A stretch of DNA of 64,000 nucleotides from Bacillus timonensis. GTDB lineage: Bacteria; Bacillota; Bacilli; Bacillales; Bacillaceae_L. The notes beneath the pieces are model-generated. The model worked only from the letters and a program-made list of their open reading frames with translations, was not told the DNA's origin and ran no database searches. A program made the translations under genes and the position numbers. Shown piece after piece: positions 52,673 through 63,289 of the stretch. Location of the stretch: NCBI RefSeq assembly GCF_000285535.1, contig NZ_HE610986.1, forward strand, positions 167,853-231,852. The letters run 5' to 3'. Numbering within the stretch: the first letter of the stretch is position 1; each line of letters begins with the position of its first letter.

Positions 52673-53153
52673 TTTTTGCGAAATTTGCTGGCATGACCAC
52701 AGCAACCACTTCCCCACGTGCGCACATTGTATCCCCTGCAAATACTTCTGTAGCCACTTTCCATTTCTTTGGATGGATTTCTGTCACTTTACCAATCGCT
52801 TTTAATGGTACGTTTTGAGGTGTCGGTTTGATAAAATCTACTGTTAATGAAGCCGTTACAAACCGAGGTGGTTCAACACCCGCTCCAACTTCGTGTCCAT
52901 TCTTACGGTGTAGTGCTAATGAAGCTGAACCTGTTCCGTGACAATCAATGAACGACGCGATTAAGCCGCCATAAACATAACCTGGAATAGCAATATGCTC
53001 CTGCTTTGGCTTGTAAATGGTTATCGTATCTTCCCCGTGCCAGCCGGTTCGGAAATGGTGACCGTGTTCATTTAACCTCCCACACCCATAGCACCATGCA
53101 AACTCATCTGGATATTCATCTTGAATCGCTTGTAAAACGAACTCTTCCATCAT
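52665..53153 (-). CDS. PaaI-type hot-dog thioesterase
   Basis: A 162-aa hot-dog-fold acyl-CoA thioesterase. The core GYVYGGLIASFIDCHGTGSASLAL contains the substrate helix with an Asp at the catalytic position; FVTASLTVDFIKPTPQN follows. The N-terminal FAWCYGCGRLNEHGHHFR with two Cys and several His is an unusual feature seen in one subgroup. AAGGAGG precedes two adjacent ATGs; either can be the start. Its neighbour is an acyl-CoA synthetase gene transcribed the same way. Confidence 0.84.
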   Translation of the reverse strand: MMEEFVLQAIQDEYPDEFAWCYGCGRLNEHGHHFRTGWHGEDTITIYKPKQEHIAIPGYVYGGLIASFIDCHGTGSASLALHRKNGHEVGAGVEPPRFVTASLTVDFIKPTPQNVPLKAIGKVTEIHPKKWKVATEVFAGDTMCARGEVVAVVMPANFAKND

Positions 53154-53257
53154 ATCTCCTCCTTTTTACTTTATTATTGTTTTGTGGAAAGCAGTAATGG
53201 AGGAACATTTAGAAATCCTTTCTTCCAATCCTGAATAACTAAAAATGTTAGACAGAC

Positions 53258-54775
53258 TCATGTAGTGCTCTTTGAATCTCCGACATGCCTCAGCTGACGT
53301 TTGAGAATTTTACCGCTGGCGTTTCGCGGCAATTCGTCCACGAACTCTACTCTCTTTGGCACCTTGTAACTGGCTAAATTATTCCTGACATGCTGGAGGA
53401 TTTCCTCCTCAGACACCGGAGCTTTGGTGACAACGAAGGCAGTAACTGCCTCTATCCACTTTTCATCTGGTATACCGACAACTGCGACTTCGCTGACTTG
53501 GGGCAACTCGTAGATGCAGTCCTCTACCTGGCGAGAAGCCACCAGCACACCACCAGTGTTGATCACATCCTTCACCCGATCAATTACTTCAATGTATCCA
53601 TTCTCGTCCTGCCTCACGAGGTCTCCGGAGTGGAACCAACCACCTGCGAACGCCTTGGCTGTTGCTTCACTTTTATTCCAGTAGCCTAGACATAGCTGTG
53701 GCGAACGGTACACAATTTCGCCGAGTTCACCAGCAGGCACACAATTACCTTCGTCATCCACGACGCGCGCCTCGACGAAGAGAAGTGGTCTTCCTGCAGA
53801 ACCAGGATGGTCCGCATGTTCCTCGGGACGTAGGACCGTACAGGCAGGACCCATCTCTGACTGGCCAAACACATTGTAAAAACCGAGCTTTGGCAGACAC
53901 TTTTGCAGTCGTTCGAGTATTGGTCCAGGCATAATCGAAGCTCCATAGTAAGCCTTCCGAAGATTCCCGAGGTCCCGGGTTGTCAGGTCAAAGTGATTCG
54001 CGATTGAAACCCAAACAGTTGGAGCGGCGAAGAACGACGTGATTGCGTCACGTTCAATGGTTTCAAGCACAGCACCGGCCTCGGGAGCAGGAAGCACTTT
54101 GTTCCAGCCACCCACCAACAATGCCGGCAGCATGAATACATGCATTTGCGCAGAGTGGTAAAGGGGCAAACAGTGGAGCGCACGATCTGACTCCTTGATA
54201 TCAAGACCTTGGATGCAACTCATGTAATGGTGCATAAGAGCACGATGCGTCATGATTGCACCCTTTGGGTCCGATGTGGTGCCCGAGGTGTAGAGTAACT
54301 GAGCGACATCCGTGTCCGTGACATTGAACTCATCATCTTCCACAGGACGGATGTCTTTACGGCAAGCCCACTCCAGGATTTCGTCCTCGAATTTTAGTAC
54401 CTGTCGATGGCTGTTCGACCTAGTCTGAGAGATTGCGTTGGCAAGGTCCCGGTCAGCAATTACGAACGTTGGATCGGAATCACCGAGTATGTAGTCGAGT
54501 TCCCCGGCTCGGAGCTGAAAGTTCACAGGAACGTGAATGGCCCCTAAACGTGCCGTAGCCAAAAACAGTAGAACATACAGATCGGAGTTTTTACCGTATG
54601 AGGCGACTCGGTTTCCCTTTTCCACCCCCTGTTCACGCAATTTGCGCGCGATACGCGTGACCGCCATGTCAAGTTCACGGTAAGTCCACTTCCTGTCATC
54701 GAACACAATGGCGGTACTATGTGGTACCCGTGCGGCCGTACGACGGACGGCTTCGGCTACAGTGCTTGTTCTCAA
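53258..54775 (-). CDS. Acyl-CoA synthetase (AMP-forming), probably transferred
   Basis: A ligase of about 505 aa. P-loop LYTSGTTSDPKGAIMTH, FGQSEMGP, GDLVRQDENGYIEVIDRVKD and RNASGKILKRQL with the catalytic Lys are intact. The DNA is visibly richer in G+C than all neighbours (many CGG, GCC, GTC codons; long C/G tracts), which suggests horizontal transfer. The start is uncertain: TTG of the MRTSTVAEAV form follows GGAGAGGGG by 12 bases; earlier in-frame TTG/GTG codons lack a site. A palindrome lies upstream. Confidence 0.87.
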   Translation of the reverse strand: MRTSTVAEAVRRTAARVPHSTAIVFDDRKWTYRELDMAVTRIARKLREQGVEKGNRVASYGKNSDLYVLLFLATARLGAIHVPVNFQLRAGELDYILGDSDPTFVIADRDLANAISQTRSNSHRQVLKFEDEILEWACRKDIRPVEDDEFNVTDTDVAQLLYTSGTTSDPKGAIMTHRALMHHYMSCIQGLDIKESDRALHCLPLYHSAQMHVFMLPALLVGGWNKVLPAPEAGAVLETIERDAITSFFAAPTVWVSIANHFDLTTRDLGNLRKAYYGASIMPGPILERLQKCLPKLGFYNVFGQSEMGPACTVLRPEEHADHPGSAGRPLLFVEARVVDDEGNCVPAGELGEIVYRSPQLCLGYWNKSEATAKAFAGGWFHSGDLVRQDENGYIEVIDRVKDVINTGGVLVASRQVEDCIYELPQVSEVAVVGIPDEKWIEAVTAFVVTKAPVSEEEILQHVRNNLASYKVPKRVEFVDELPRNASGKILKRQLRHVGDSKSTT

Positions 54776-54827
54776 ATTAATCTCAGTCCCCTCTCCTCTA
54801 TCTTTTTTATACACTATCAAGGTATTT

Positions 54828-54851
54828 AATATTCCAAAAATATAGAATATT
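54828..54851. promoter_or_regulatory. Palindrome upstream of the acyl-CoA synthetase
   Basis: AATATTC-N10-GAATATT, about 55 bases before the likely start. Possible operator for a TetR-type repressor. Confidence 0.4.
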
Positions 54852-55135
54852 TAATCTGAATATAAGCCTACTCTTACTAAGCTGTCAATATGTTAATAAA
54901 TAAAAAGAATTACAAACCCGATAAACACAAAGACTCTCACACTCTAACAATAAAGAACAAGGAAGATGTGTTTTATACATTAGAGTGTATTACATCTTTT
55001 CTAAGAGTCGATAGAAAAAGAAATCATAGTATTTGGATCCTTGAAAACTATGATAATGTTATGTTACTCCCCGAAATGGAAAGTACAGCCCAGAATTATT
55101 ACAAAAGAAAGTTACATTTGAAGAATAATTCTTCA
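54852..55135. other. Gap before ssrA: no supported gene
   Basis: A/T-rich stretch. An 89-codon plus-strand frame (MLINKKNYKPDKHKDSHTL onward) crosses it, but it has no ribosome binding site and runs into the ssrA terminator. It has no resemblance to a known family, so I do not call it a gene. Confidence 0.5.
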
Positions 55136-55172
55136 AAATGTAAAACGGACTCACCATAATCGGTGAGTCCGT
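55136..55172 (-). terminator. Terminator of ssrA
   Basis: A perfect 11-bp stem ACGGACTCACC/GGTGAGTCCGT, followed on the minus strand by TTTACATTTT. Confidence 0.88.
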
Positions 55173-55207
55173 ATCTAAGTCGTATGTAACCACCAAGTAT
55201 ATGTATT

Positions 55208-55569
55208 TGGTGGAGACGGTGGGAGTCGAACCCACGTCCAAAGATATTGGCACTTAAGCATCTACGAGTGTAGTCGATATATTAGCGCTTCGCTAACTTT
55301 TCAGCCTATCGACAGGCTTCCAAGCAGCTAGTCTGGTTGTTCTCTTCCTTCGTCCTCAGACGGCGAACTCCGGCGTAGCCCACTTAAAGTGAGTCCCTGA
55401 CCCTACCACATGGGCGATGGAGGGAGGAACCGCTATAGACTGTTATTAAGCAGCTAAAGCGAAATTGTTGTTTGTTTTGCCAGTTATTGGCTTTGACGTT
55501 TTAACGAGGCCGATCCCCTCGACTCGCAACTTAAGCTCAAACTACCCCTGTCGAATCCGTAGCGTCCCC
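55208..55569 (-). ncRNA. ssrA: tmRNA (transfer-messenger RNA)
   Basis: It rescues stalled ribosomes together with SmpB. The 5' end GGGGACGCTACGGATTCGAC and 3' end GGGTTCGACTCCCACC...CCACCA are textbook, giving a tRNA-like end with encoded CCA. The resume/tag frame (55443-55481) encodes GKTNNNFALAA followed by two stops, so the full tag is AGKTNNNFALAA. Length of 362 bases is normal. It lies downstream of smpB on the same strand. Confidence 0.97.
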
Positions 55570-55751
55570 AAATGTCGAATGATAAGCGGCGAAACTTCGC
55601 CATTCATTCTAAAAGATAATGATGAACTTAATCACCAGTTATCTGGGTGTTTCGGAAGAAGTGTTTGTGCTTTCGTTGACTATTCAATTGTCAACCACAA
55701 GTCTTATTATAGCACATGTGCTTACAATTTCAATTGTAAGTTTTTGTAAAA

Positions 55752-56219
55752 TCACATCTTTTGTCTTTCACGGAAGGCACGTTCAATATCACGTTTTGCT
55801 TCCTTCTTCTTCAGGTCTTCACGCTTGTCATATTTTTTCTTACCTCTACCAAGACCTAATAATAGCTTAGCATAGCCGTTTTTCAAGTAAATCTTGATTG
55901 GAACAAGAGCATATCCTTCTTCTTTTGTTAAACCAATTAGTTTATTAATTTCTTTTCGATGAAGAAGTAATTTTCTTGTCCGAAGTGGATCATGATTATG
56001 TCGGTTACCCTGTTCATAAGGGCTAATATGCAGGTTATAGAGAAACATTTCACCGTTATGAACACGTGCGTACGAATCCTTTAAATTTGCACGGCCATTG
56101 CGAAGGGATTTAATCTCAGTCCCTTGAAGAACAATTCCTGTTTCATAGGTTTCTTCAATGAAATAATCATGATTTGCTTTTTTGTTTTGTGCGATTACCT
56201 TGCCTACACCTTTTGGCAT
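55752..56219 (-). CDS. smpB: SsrA-binding protein
   Basis: A 155-aa partner of tmRNA in trans-translation. It is nearly collinear with B. subtilis Smp[52 protein letters not shown] and the basic C-terminal tail [27 protein letters not shown] that sits in the mRNA channel. Upstream of ssrA with about 180 bases between, including a GGCGAA/TTCGCC hairpin. Confidence 0.97.
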   Translation of the reverse strand: MPKGVGKVIAQNKKANHDYFIEETYETGIVLQGTEIKSLRNGRANLKDSYARVHNGEMFLYNLHISPYEQGNRHNHDPLRTRKLLLHRKEINKLIGLTKEEGYALVPIKIYLKNGYAKLLLGLGRGKKKYDKREDLKKKEAKRDIERAFRERQKM

Positions 56220-56285
56220 ATTGATTTCCCCCTTAACACGGTACCTTTTATTTTAGCAAAAATTGGACAATATCACAAGGTGGGG

Positions 56286-57083
56286 CTATTGATTGCAAGG
56301 TAAACTTGCATCTTGACCACAACTCACAAACCAAGAGATGATTGTTGTACTATCTCTAACGCTTAGCGATTGAATTTTCTTTAATAAAGCTCCAACGGCA
56401 TCTTCATTTGGATGGTCTACAAATTCCTTCTGTATCTTTTGAGGATAATCATAAGGTAAACCTGGACATTCAAGTAAGCCATCGGTAGTTAAGAATAAAT
56501 GGTTCAACCCTTTTCTTAATTCCTTCCGTCCAGTGCTATAGCATGGAACAGCCAGTTCAAAGGTATTCACTTCGCCAATCCATTCAAAAAAATGTCGTTG
56601 ATTCACTTGATATTGTCCGAGTTTTGCTAACTCTGGATGGAACAAGTACAAGATACAATCGCCAACTGAAAACCACCAAATATATTTGTCTTTTCTAAGC
56701 ACAATTAGACATGATGTTGACCCATTAACTTTCCGACACAATGTTTGGAATTCGGGGTTCTGAAAAATTTGTAAGGTGGTTTCTTCAATGCGCTTAAAGG
56801 TTTCATCGATTGCTCCTGATAACAAAGTTTTGATCAACCGTTTTCTCTTGCTGAATTCTTTTAGAATTAATTCGGCACTTTCTGCAGTTTTGTGAGCATC
56901 AAGGAGTATGACGAATTCCCAATCCTCTAATTCATTTTGCCACACTAAACAGCCATCTTCATTTTTAGTTTGCCCCGCTGAAGAATTACCTCCGAACCGA
57001 CCTATGATTAGGTTCCCATGTTTTTGAACAGATAATGTATCAACAAAACTATCCTGCGAGCCAACCCATTCAAAGTTACTCAT
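56286..57083 (-). CDS. PP2C-like phosphatase-fold protein
   Basis: A 265-aa protein with a PP2C-type layout. Motif 1 is degenerate (LLDAHKTAES instead of xDGHGG), but NEDGCLVW, GSTSCLIVLRKDKYIWWFSVGDC, LFLTTDGLLE and RDSTTIISWFV correspond to PP2C motifs with several metal-ligand Asp residues. It may be a weak phosphatase or a binding protein. Overlaps the HIT gene by eight bases, so cotranslated. The pair is inserted between smpB and rnr, genes that are adjacent in B. subtilis. Confidence 0.72.
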   Translation of the reverse strand: MSNFEWVGSQDSFVDTLSVQKHGNLIIGRFGGNSSAGQTKNEDGCLVWQNELEDWEFVILLDAHKTAESAELILKEFSKRKRLIKTLLSGAIDETFKRIEETTLQIFQNPEFQTLCRKVNGSTSCLIVLRKDKYIWWFSVGDCILYLFHPELAKLGQYQVNQRHFFEWIGEVNTFELAVPCYSTGRKELRKGLNHLFLTTDGLLECPGLPYDYPQKIQKEFVDHPNEDAVGALLKKIQSLSVRDSTTIISWFVSCGQDASLPCNQ

Positions 57084-57528
57084 GACTCGTATTCTCCAAG
57101 TAATCCTTTAGTCTTCTACAAACTTGAACAATCTGTTCATTATTCCCCATTGGTGCTTCAGGCCAATCATACACAGCCCCTGGACCCCAAAACTCCTTTG
57201 GTGTATCCGGATATCTCGGGACGATATGCATGTGAAGATGTGGGACTGCATTGCCCGATACATGAGAATAAATATGTTCAGCTTGTTCAGATTCCCTTAA
57301 TGCTTGACTCACTCTTGCCATAATCATGCCAAATGCCTTAGCTTCCTCCATTGTCATATCTGCAAGACTTGGTGCATGTCTCTTTAAATCAATCATGATA
57401 TGACCAAGGTAACTATCTTCGCCATTATGATCAATGTGTCCTACAAACACATACTCGTCTTCATAAATCGTTTCCCCTGCCGTTTGAATCAGACCGTTGT
57501 GTTTTTTACAAATAAAGCAATCCTCCAT
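57076..57528 (-). CDS. HIT-family hydrolase
   Basis: A 150-aa HIT (histidine triad) nucleotide hydrolase/transferase. Triad motif AVPHLHMHIVP (HxHxH) near residue 100; N-terminal CFICKKHNG with a CxxC pair, and GHIMIDLKRHAPSLADM. It hydrolyses nucleoside phosphoramidates or related compounds. Start ATG. It begins an operon with the PP2C-like gene. Confidence 0.88.
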   Translation of the reverse strand: MEDCFICKKHNGLIQTAGETIYEDEYVFVGHIDHNGEDSYLGHIMIDLKRHAPSLADMTMEEAKAFGMIMARVSQALRESEQAEHIYSHVSGNAVPHLHMHIVPRYPDTPKEFWGPGAVYDWPEAPMGNNEQIVQVCRRLKDYLENTSHE

Positions 57529-57597
57529 CCCAATTTACCCCCTTATAAATTTACACAAGTATAATTCATTTGGAACGCAATTGGAATATTTTTCATA

Positions 57598-57632
57598 TAA
57601 AAAGACCCAGTACGCCATCTGGATCTTTTAAG
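57598..57632 (-). terminator. Terminator of ldh
   Basis: Stem AAAGATCCAG/CTGGGTCTTT with TTTTT on the minus strand, about 190 bases after the ldh stop; nothing else is seen in that stretch. Confidence 0.75.
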
Positions 57633-57822
57633 AATCATTCAATATTTGCTTTATTCGCATAGAAATACATCCATGCCATGAATCGTTACCGATAGTGACT
57701 GGGATTAAATTGTGGATGACTCTTTTAAATGTATCACGACGAGACAATTTTAGTTTCTCAATACTCGAAGAGGTTTTGCTTCCATAACATTTTCACCAAG
57801 CTAATCTCTTGGTTTCACCTCA

Positions 57823-58824
<1,002 letters not shown>

Positions 58825-58870
58825 TCAGTTAGTATATGTTCATGTAATGTAACTATTCAGTTGAAAGAAA

Positions 58871-58899
58871 TCAAAAAAGTACCCCACTAATGGAGTACT
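58871..58899 (-). terminator. Terminator of rnr
   Basis: Stem AGTACTCC/GGGGTACT (one G-T pair), then TTTTTTGATT on the minus strand. Confidence 0.85.
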
Positions 58900-58904
58900 C
58901 TCGC

Positions 58905-61247
58905 TTATCTTCTCTTTTTCTTTTTCTTACTTTTCTGTGGTGGTACATTATCATACTTCTTCTTTTTCTTACGTGGCTTTCGTGTAGACCATTCGCCATC
59001 GTTGTTACGGTCGCTCTTCTTGTTCTCATCATTCGATTTAGTTCGGCTTCTTCTTTTTTCGGATTTTATGATTGTAGGTTGTTCCTTCGAAAACTTTCGG
59101 CGGCTTCCTTTCATGCCGACAACTTCAAAGTCAATCGAGCGTTCATCTTTATTCACATTGATGACCCGTACCGTAATTTCGTCTCCAATTCTGAACACAT
59201 TGCCTGTGCGTTCACCAATCATTGCGTAGCTACGCTCGTCATAATGATAGTAATCATCAGTGAGATAACTTACGTGAACAAGTCCTTCAATTGTATTCGG
59301 AAGTTCCACAAACATTCCAAAGTTTGTCACGGAGCTAATGATGCCATCGTATTCTTCACCGATTTTATCTATCATATACTCAGCTTTCTTCATGCTATCT
59401 GTTTCACGCTCAGCTTCAACTGCACGACGTTCCATATTAGAGGAATGCTCCGCAATTTCTGGAAGTTTTTCCTTCCACTTATCCTGGGTCGCATTATCAA
59501 GTTTTCCTTGGATTAAATATGTTCGGATTAATCGATGAACAATCAAGTCTGGATAACGTCGAATTGGTGACGTAAAATGCGTATAGAAGTCGGTTGATAA
59601 TCCAAAGTGTCCAACGCTTTCTGGATCATACTTTGCCTGCTTCATTGAACGGAGCATGACGGTTGAAACAACCATCTCCTCAGGCTTGCCTTGAACTGCT
59701 TCAATTACTTCCTGTAACGCACGTGGATGAATCGAATTTCCCGATCCTCTCACAATGTAACCAAAGTTCGTGATGAACTCTAAGAAACGTCTTAGTTTTT
59801 CTTCATTTGGATCCTCGTGAATCCGGTAAATAAACGGTACGTTCATCCAATGGAAATGCTCTGCCACCGTTTCGTTTGCAAGCAACATAAATTCTTCGAT
59901 TAATCGTTCACCAACTGATCGCTCCCGTAAGACGATATCATATGGGGCACCCTCTTCATTCACGAGAACTTTTGCTTCTTTAAAATCAAAATCAATTGCG
60001 CCACGCTTCATTCGTTTTTCACGAAGGATTGCAGCAAGTTGTTCCATATCTTCAAACATTGGAACAAGTGGCTCATAGCGTTTTCTAAGTTCTTCGTCTT
60101 TGTCGACAAGTATGCTGTTCACATCAGAATAGGTCATTCGTTCAGTTGTCTTAATGACACTTTGGAAAATATCATGTTTTACCACGACACCGTTTTGGTC
60201 GACCTCCATCTCGCAAGAAAGGGTTAAACGGTCAACCTTAGGATTTAAGGAGCAAATACCGTTTGATAGGCGATGTGGAATCATCGGGATTACGCGGTCG
60301 ACGAGATAAATACTTGTTCCACGGTCACTAGCTTCTTTATCAATCGGTGAGCCTTCTGTAACATAATGAGTAACGTCGGCAATGTGAACTCCAAGCTTAT
60401 AATTACCATTTTCAAGCTTAGTAACTGTTACTGCATCATCCAAGTCTTTTGCATCAGCACCATCAATCGTTACGATGACTTCATTTCGTAAATCACGTCG
60501 ATTTTCGATCTCGCTAGGATTGATTGTATCAGGAGTATTGTTCGCTTGATCAAGCACTTCCCCCGGAAATTCCTGTGGAAGGCTGTGCTTATGAATGACA
60601 GATAGTATATCAATTCCAGGGTCATTTTTATGTCCAAGAATTTGGACAACTTCCCCCTCTGCACTCATCCGACCTTCAGGATAAGTGACAAGTTTAACAA
60701 CAACTTTATGTCCCTCAACTGCACCATTTGATGCTTGTTTTGGAATAAAAATATCGTTGGCGATTTTTTTATCATCGGGAATAACAAAGCCAAAGTTTTT
60801 GCTTTCAGTATATGTACCAACAATCGTTTTTACGCCACGTTCAATAATCCGGACAACTGTTCCTTCTTTACGTTGACCAGTAGATTCGGAGCTTATCCGG
60901 ACAAGCACGGTATCCCCATGCATGGCATTTTTTAATTCATTTGGTGGAATGAACACATCGTCCATTGTTTTATCTTCAGGTACAACAAATGCAAAACCTT
61001 TCGCATGACCCGTGATTGTACCACGGACAAGGTTCATTTTTTCTGGAAGCCCGTATCGATTACTACGTGTTCGAACGACCAAGCCTTGTTCTTCCATCAC
61101 CACAAGTGCTTTTACAAAATCCTTAAAATCCTCTGATCCTGAGATTCCGAAGGCTTCCTCAAGTTCCTGGACAGTTAGAGGTTTGTAAGCTTCTTCTTTC
61201 ATAAAGTCCAATAATTTATTAATATGATTTTGGATTTCCTGTTCCAT
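58905..61247 (-). CDS. rnr: Ribonuclease R
   Basis: A 780-aa 3'-5' exoribonuclease that degrades structured RNA and works with tmRNA. Order: N-terminal HTH (residues 1-65), two cold-shock domains (about 70-225), RNB catalytic domain with [16 protein letters not shown] (metal-binding Asp residues) and [13 protein letters not shown], an S1 domain (about 630-715, [31 protein letters not shown]), and a Lys/Arg-rich tail. Its ATG lies 16 bases after est. Confidence 0.97.
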   Translation of the reverse strand: MEQEIQNHINKLLDFMKEEAYKPLTVQELEEAFGISGSEDFKDFVKALVVMEEQGLVVRTRSNRYGLPEKMNLVRGTITGHAKGFAFVVPEDKTMDDVFIPPNELKNAMHGDTVLVRISSESTGQRKEGTVVRIIERGVKTIVGTYTESKNFGFVIPDDKKIANDIFIPKQASNGAVEGHKVVVKLVTYPEGRMSAEGEVVQILGHKNDPGIDILSVIHKHSLPQEFPGEVLDQANNTPDTINPSEIENRRDLRNEVIVTIDGADAKDLDDAVTVTKLENGNYKLGVHIADVTHYVTEGSPIDKEASDRGTSIYLVDRVIPMIPHRLSNGICSLNPKVDRLTLSCEMEVDQNGVVVKHDIFQSVIKTTERMTYSDVNSILVDKDEELRKRYEPLVPMFEDMEQLAAILREKRMKRGAIDFDFKEAKVLVNEEGAPYDIVLRERSVGERLIEEFMLLANETVAEHFHWMNVPFIYRIHEDPNEEKLRRFLEFITNFGYIVRGSGNSIHPRALQEVIEAVQGKPEEMVVSTVMLRSMKQAKYDPESVGHFGLSTDFYTHFTSPIRRYPDLIVHRLIRTYLIQGKLDNATQDKWKEKLPEIAEHSSNMERRAVEAERETDSMKKAEYMIDKIGEEYDGIISSVTNFGMFVELPNTIEGLVHVSYLTDDYYHYDERSYAMIGERTGNVFRIGDEITVRVINVNKDERSIDFEVVGMKGSRRKFSKEQPTIIKSEKRRSRTKSNDENKKSDRNNDGEWSTRKPRKKKKKYDNVPPQKSKKKKKRR

Positions 61248-61263
61248 TTATCTATCCCTCCCG

Positions 61264-62004
61264 TTACCAATCTAACTGCTCTAAAAATGCGTACACATCC
61301 TCATGCAGTTGGTCACGTTCTTTATCTAGGGTAATGACATGTCCTGATTCCTCGTACCATTTGATCTTTTTAAAATCATTTTCAACGGCTTCATATATAA
61401 TATTTGCACTATCAGGATTGATCATTTTGTCATGACGAGCTTGTGCTACAAATGTTGGCGAATAAATCATATCAACATTTTCCCGAACTTCTGCAATCAG
61501 GTTCTGCAATGCTTTCAGAGTATCCATTGGGGTTTTCTTAAATTCTTCGATTTCTTGTTCAATTTGCTCAGGTGATTTCCCTTCAAATCGCTTGTACTCT
61601 CGTGCATATTCAACAACCCCCTCATACATGACTTGTTCACTCTTCAAATACATTGGGGCACACATCGTCACAATCCCTTTTATAGGTACAGTGTATCCCA
61701 ATTTTAACGAAAATACCCCGCCAAGTGATAATCCAGCGACTGCAATATCATTGTATCCTTTATTTTTTAAAAATTGATAGGCATTCATAACGTCCTCCCA
61801 CCAGTCTTCAGGACCGGTATGGACCAATTCTTCCGGTGGTACACCATGCCCTTTATAGATTGGTGCATGACAGGTGTATCCTTTTTTCTCAAGGAATCTA
61901 CCTAGCATCCTTACATCTGCTGAATTCCCGGTAAAACCATGTAGTAATAAGACTGCCTTTTCTCCACCTTCAAAAAAGAAAGGTTGAGGTAATTTGATTT
62001 TCAT
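61264..62004 (-). CDS. est: Carboxylesterase (Est/YvaK)
   Basis: A 246-aa alpha/beta-hydrolase, cytoplasmic, hydrolysing short-chain esters. GFTGNSAD forms the oxyanion region, AGLSLGG the nucleophile elbow (Ser near 93), [11 protein letters not shown] the Asp, and [11 protein letters not shown] the His. The ATG chosen has AAAGGAG nine bases upstream; the longer upstream frame is not conserved in style. Always between secG and rnr in Bacillus. Confidence 0.93.
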   Translation of the reverse strand: MKIKLPQPFFFEGGEKAVLLLHGFTGNSADVRMLGRFLEKKGYTCHAPIYKGHGVPPEELVHTGPEDWWEDVMNAYQFLKNKGYNDIAVAGLSLGGVFSLKLGYTVPIKGIVTMCAPMYLKSEQVMYEGVVEYAREYKRFEGKSPEQIEQEIEEFKKTPMDTLKALQNLIAEVRENVDMIYSPTFVAQARHDKMINPDSANIIYEAVENDFKKIKWYEESGHVITLDKERDQLHEDVYAFLEQLDW

Positions 62005-62098
62005 TATGTATAACTCCTTTATGCTGACTTCTATTATGCTTATTTTGCACTTTTTTCGGTATTCTACTATCGTACCGGAAAGTGTGTTTTCTGCGCAA

Positions 62099-62130
62099 TA
62101 AAAAAGGCTAGACATCTATCTGTCTAACCG
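62099..62130 (-). terminator. Terminator between secG and est
   Basis: Stem GGTTAGACA/TGTCTAGCC with TTTTTT on the minus strand. It suggests est-rnr is expressed partly from its own promoter or by read-through. Confidence 0.8.
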
Positions 62131-62144
62131 CTTTTCGACTAATT

Positions 62145-62381
62145 TTATAACTCAAAGTATGATACAGCAACTGTAAGAACAAAGAATAATACCGCTAGGA
62201 CTACTGTGATTCGGTGTAATACCGCATCAAGGCCACGAGCCTTTTGTTTTCCGAATAATTGTTCGGCACCACCTGAAATAGCCCCAGATAAACCTGCGCT
62301 TTTACCAGATTGTAATAAAACAACTACGATTAACCCTATACATACGATTACTAATAATGTAACAAGAATTCCATGCAACAT
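62145..62381 (-). CDS. secG: Preprotein translocase subunit SecG
   Basis: A 78-aa membrane subunit of the SecYEG channel with two helices: [23 protein letters not shown] and [22 protein letters not shown]. Between them lies the conserved loop [28 protein letters not shown]. Start is ATG with AGGAGGTG upstream; an in-frame GTG four codons earlier lies within that site. Confidence 0.95.
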   Translation of the reverse strand: MLHGILVTLLVIVCIGLIVVVLLQSGKSAGLSGAISGGAEQLFGKQKARGLDAVLHRITVVLAVLFFVLTVAVSYFEL

Positions 62382-62534
62382 ATAAAACGACACCTCCTGA
62401 ACAAGAACGCATATGACGGTAAGTTAAATGTACCATAAAAATACCACGTGGACAATACTGCATTTTCTGACATTGGTCAATTATATAAAAGAGCATTGCT
62501 ACAGGTATTATAGCTTGCACTCTTCATTTTACAT

Positions 62535-63036
62535 ATGAAGACTTTTTCGTTGGCCTGTTCCTCCGGTTTGAGTCTACATCCCGATTATGAAGGCTTTTTC
62601 ATGGGCATGTGCTCGCGCTTCGAGTCTTCATCCTGTTTATGAAGACCTTATCGCGGGCTTGAGCTTGCGGTCCGAATCTTCATCCTGATCATGAAGGCTT
62701 TTTCACGGGCATGTGCTCGCAGTTCGTGTCTTCATTCCGCTTATGAAGGCTTTTTCGCCGGCACGAGCTCGTGGTTGGAGTCTTCATCCTGATTATGAAG
62801 GTTTTCACGGGCATGTGCTTGCGGTCCGAATCTTCATCCTGATCATGAAGGCTTTTTCACGGGCATGTGCTCGCGCTTCGGGTCTTCATTCTGTTAATGA
62901 AGGACTTTTCACGGGTCAGAGCCATCGGTTCGAGACTTCATTCCGCTTATGAAGTCACTTTCGCCGGCACAAGCTCGCGCTTCAACCTTATGAAGTCCTT
63001 TCCCCGGGACTGTTCCATCTTTCCAAGTCTTCATCC
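62535..63036. repeat. Tandem array of 52-bp hairpin units
   Basis: ATGAAG occurs at 62535, 62587, 62639, 62691, 62743, 62795, 62845, 62897, 62949 and 62990, a spacing of 52 (once 50, last 41). Each unit reads roughly ATGAAGGCTTTTTCACGGGC, ATGTGCTCGCGSTTCGAG, TCTTCATCCTGATT. The ends ATGAAGGC and GTCTTCAT pair, so each unit can fold. The inner part is G+C-rich compared with the flanks. Reading frames through it are by-products of the repetition. Upstream of secG. Confidence 0.85.
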
Positions 63037-63128
63037 ATTGTTCAACCCATAATTTCCAACGATTCACTTCATGATTTTCCTTGGAAACGTCAATATTAAG
63101 ATTGACCATCTTGAAAGGAATGATATGA

Positions 63129-63248
63129 GTGATTAATTGGGACTTTGATTCTTTTATAAAAGAGCAAAAGAAACATAAAACGACTTATTTAGGCGAGAAC
63201 ACTCAGCAAAATAAAGAAAAGAAGCAACCGCAGAAAAAAGAGAAGTAA
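63129..63248 (+). CDS. Small basic protein, 39 aa
   Basis: GTG start with AAAGGA upstream. The product reads MINWDFDSFIKEQKKHKTTY, LGENTQQNKEKKQPQKKEK. Two thirds is Lys/Gln/Glu-rich and likely disordered; the first nine residues are amphipathic. Flanked on both sides by tandem repeats. Not recognised; expression is inferred from the site and intact frame. Confidence 0.45.
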   Translation: MINWDFDSFIKEQKKHKTTYLGENTQQNKEKKQPQKKEK

Positions 63249-63289
63249 GTATTGAATGAATTTGCACCTTTGGGTCGCGTATAGGTTAG

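Noticed and set aside
53390..54204. Long frames inside the G+C-rich acyl-CoA synthetase on both strands
   Set aside because: High G+C coding DNA keeps other frames open; they have no start signals and are shadows of the ligase.
54890..55159. An 89-codon plus-strand gene before ssrA
   Set aside because: No ribosome binding site, composition like intergenic DNA, and it overlaps the ssrA terminator.
62713..63052. Plus-strand frames through the 52-bp array
   Set aside because: Repetition artefact; no start signals, and the translated repeats resemble no family.
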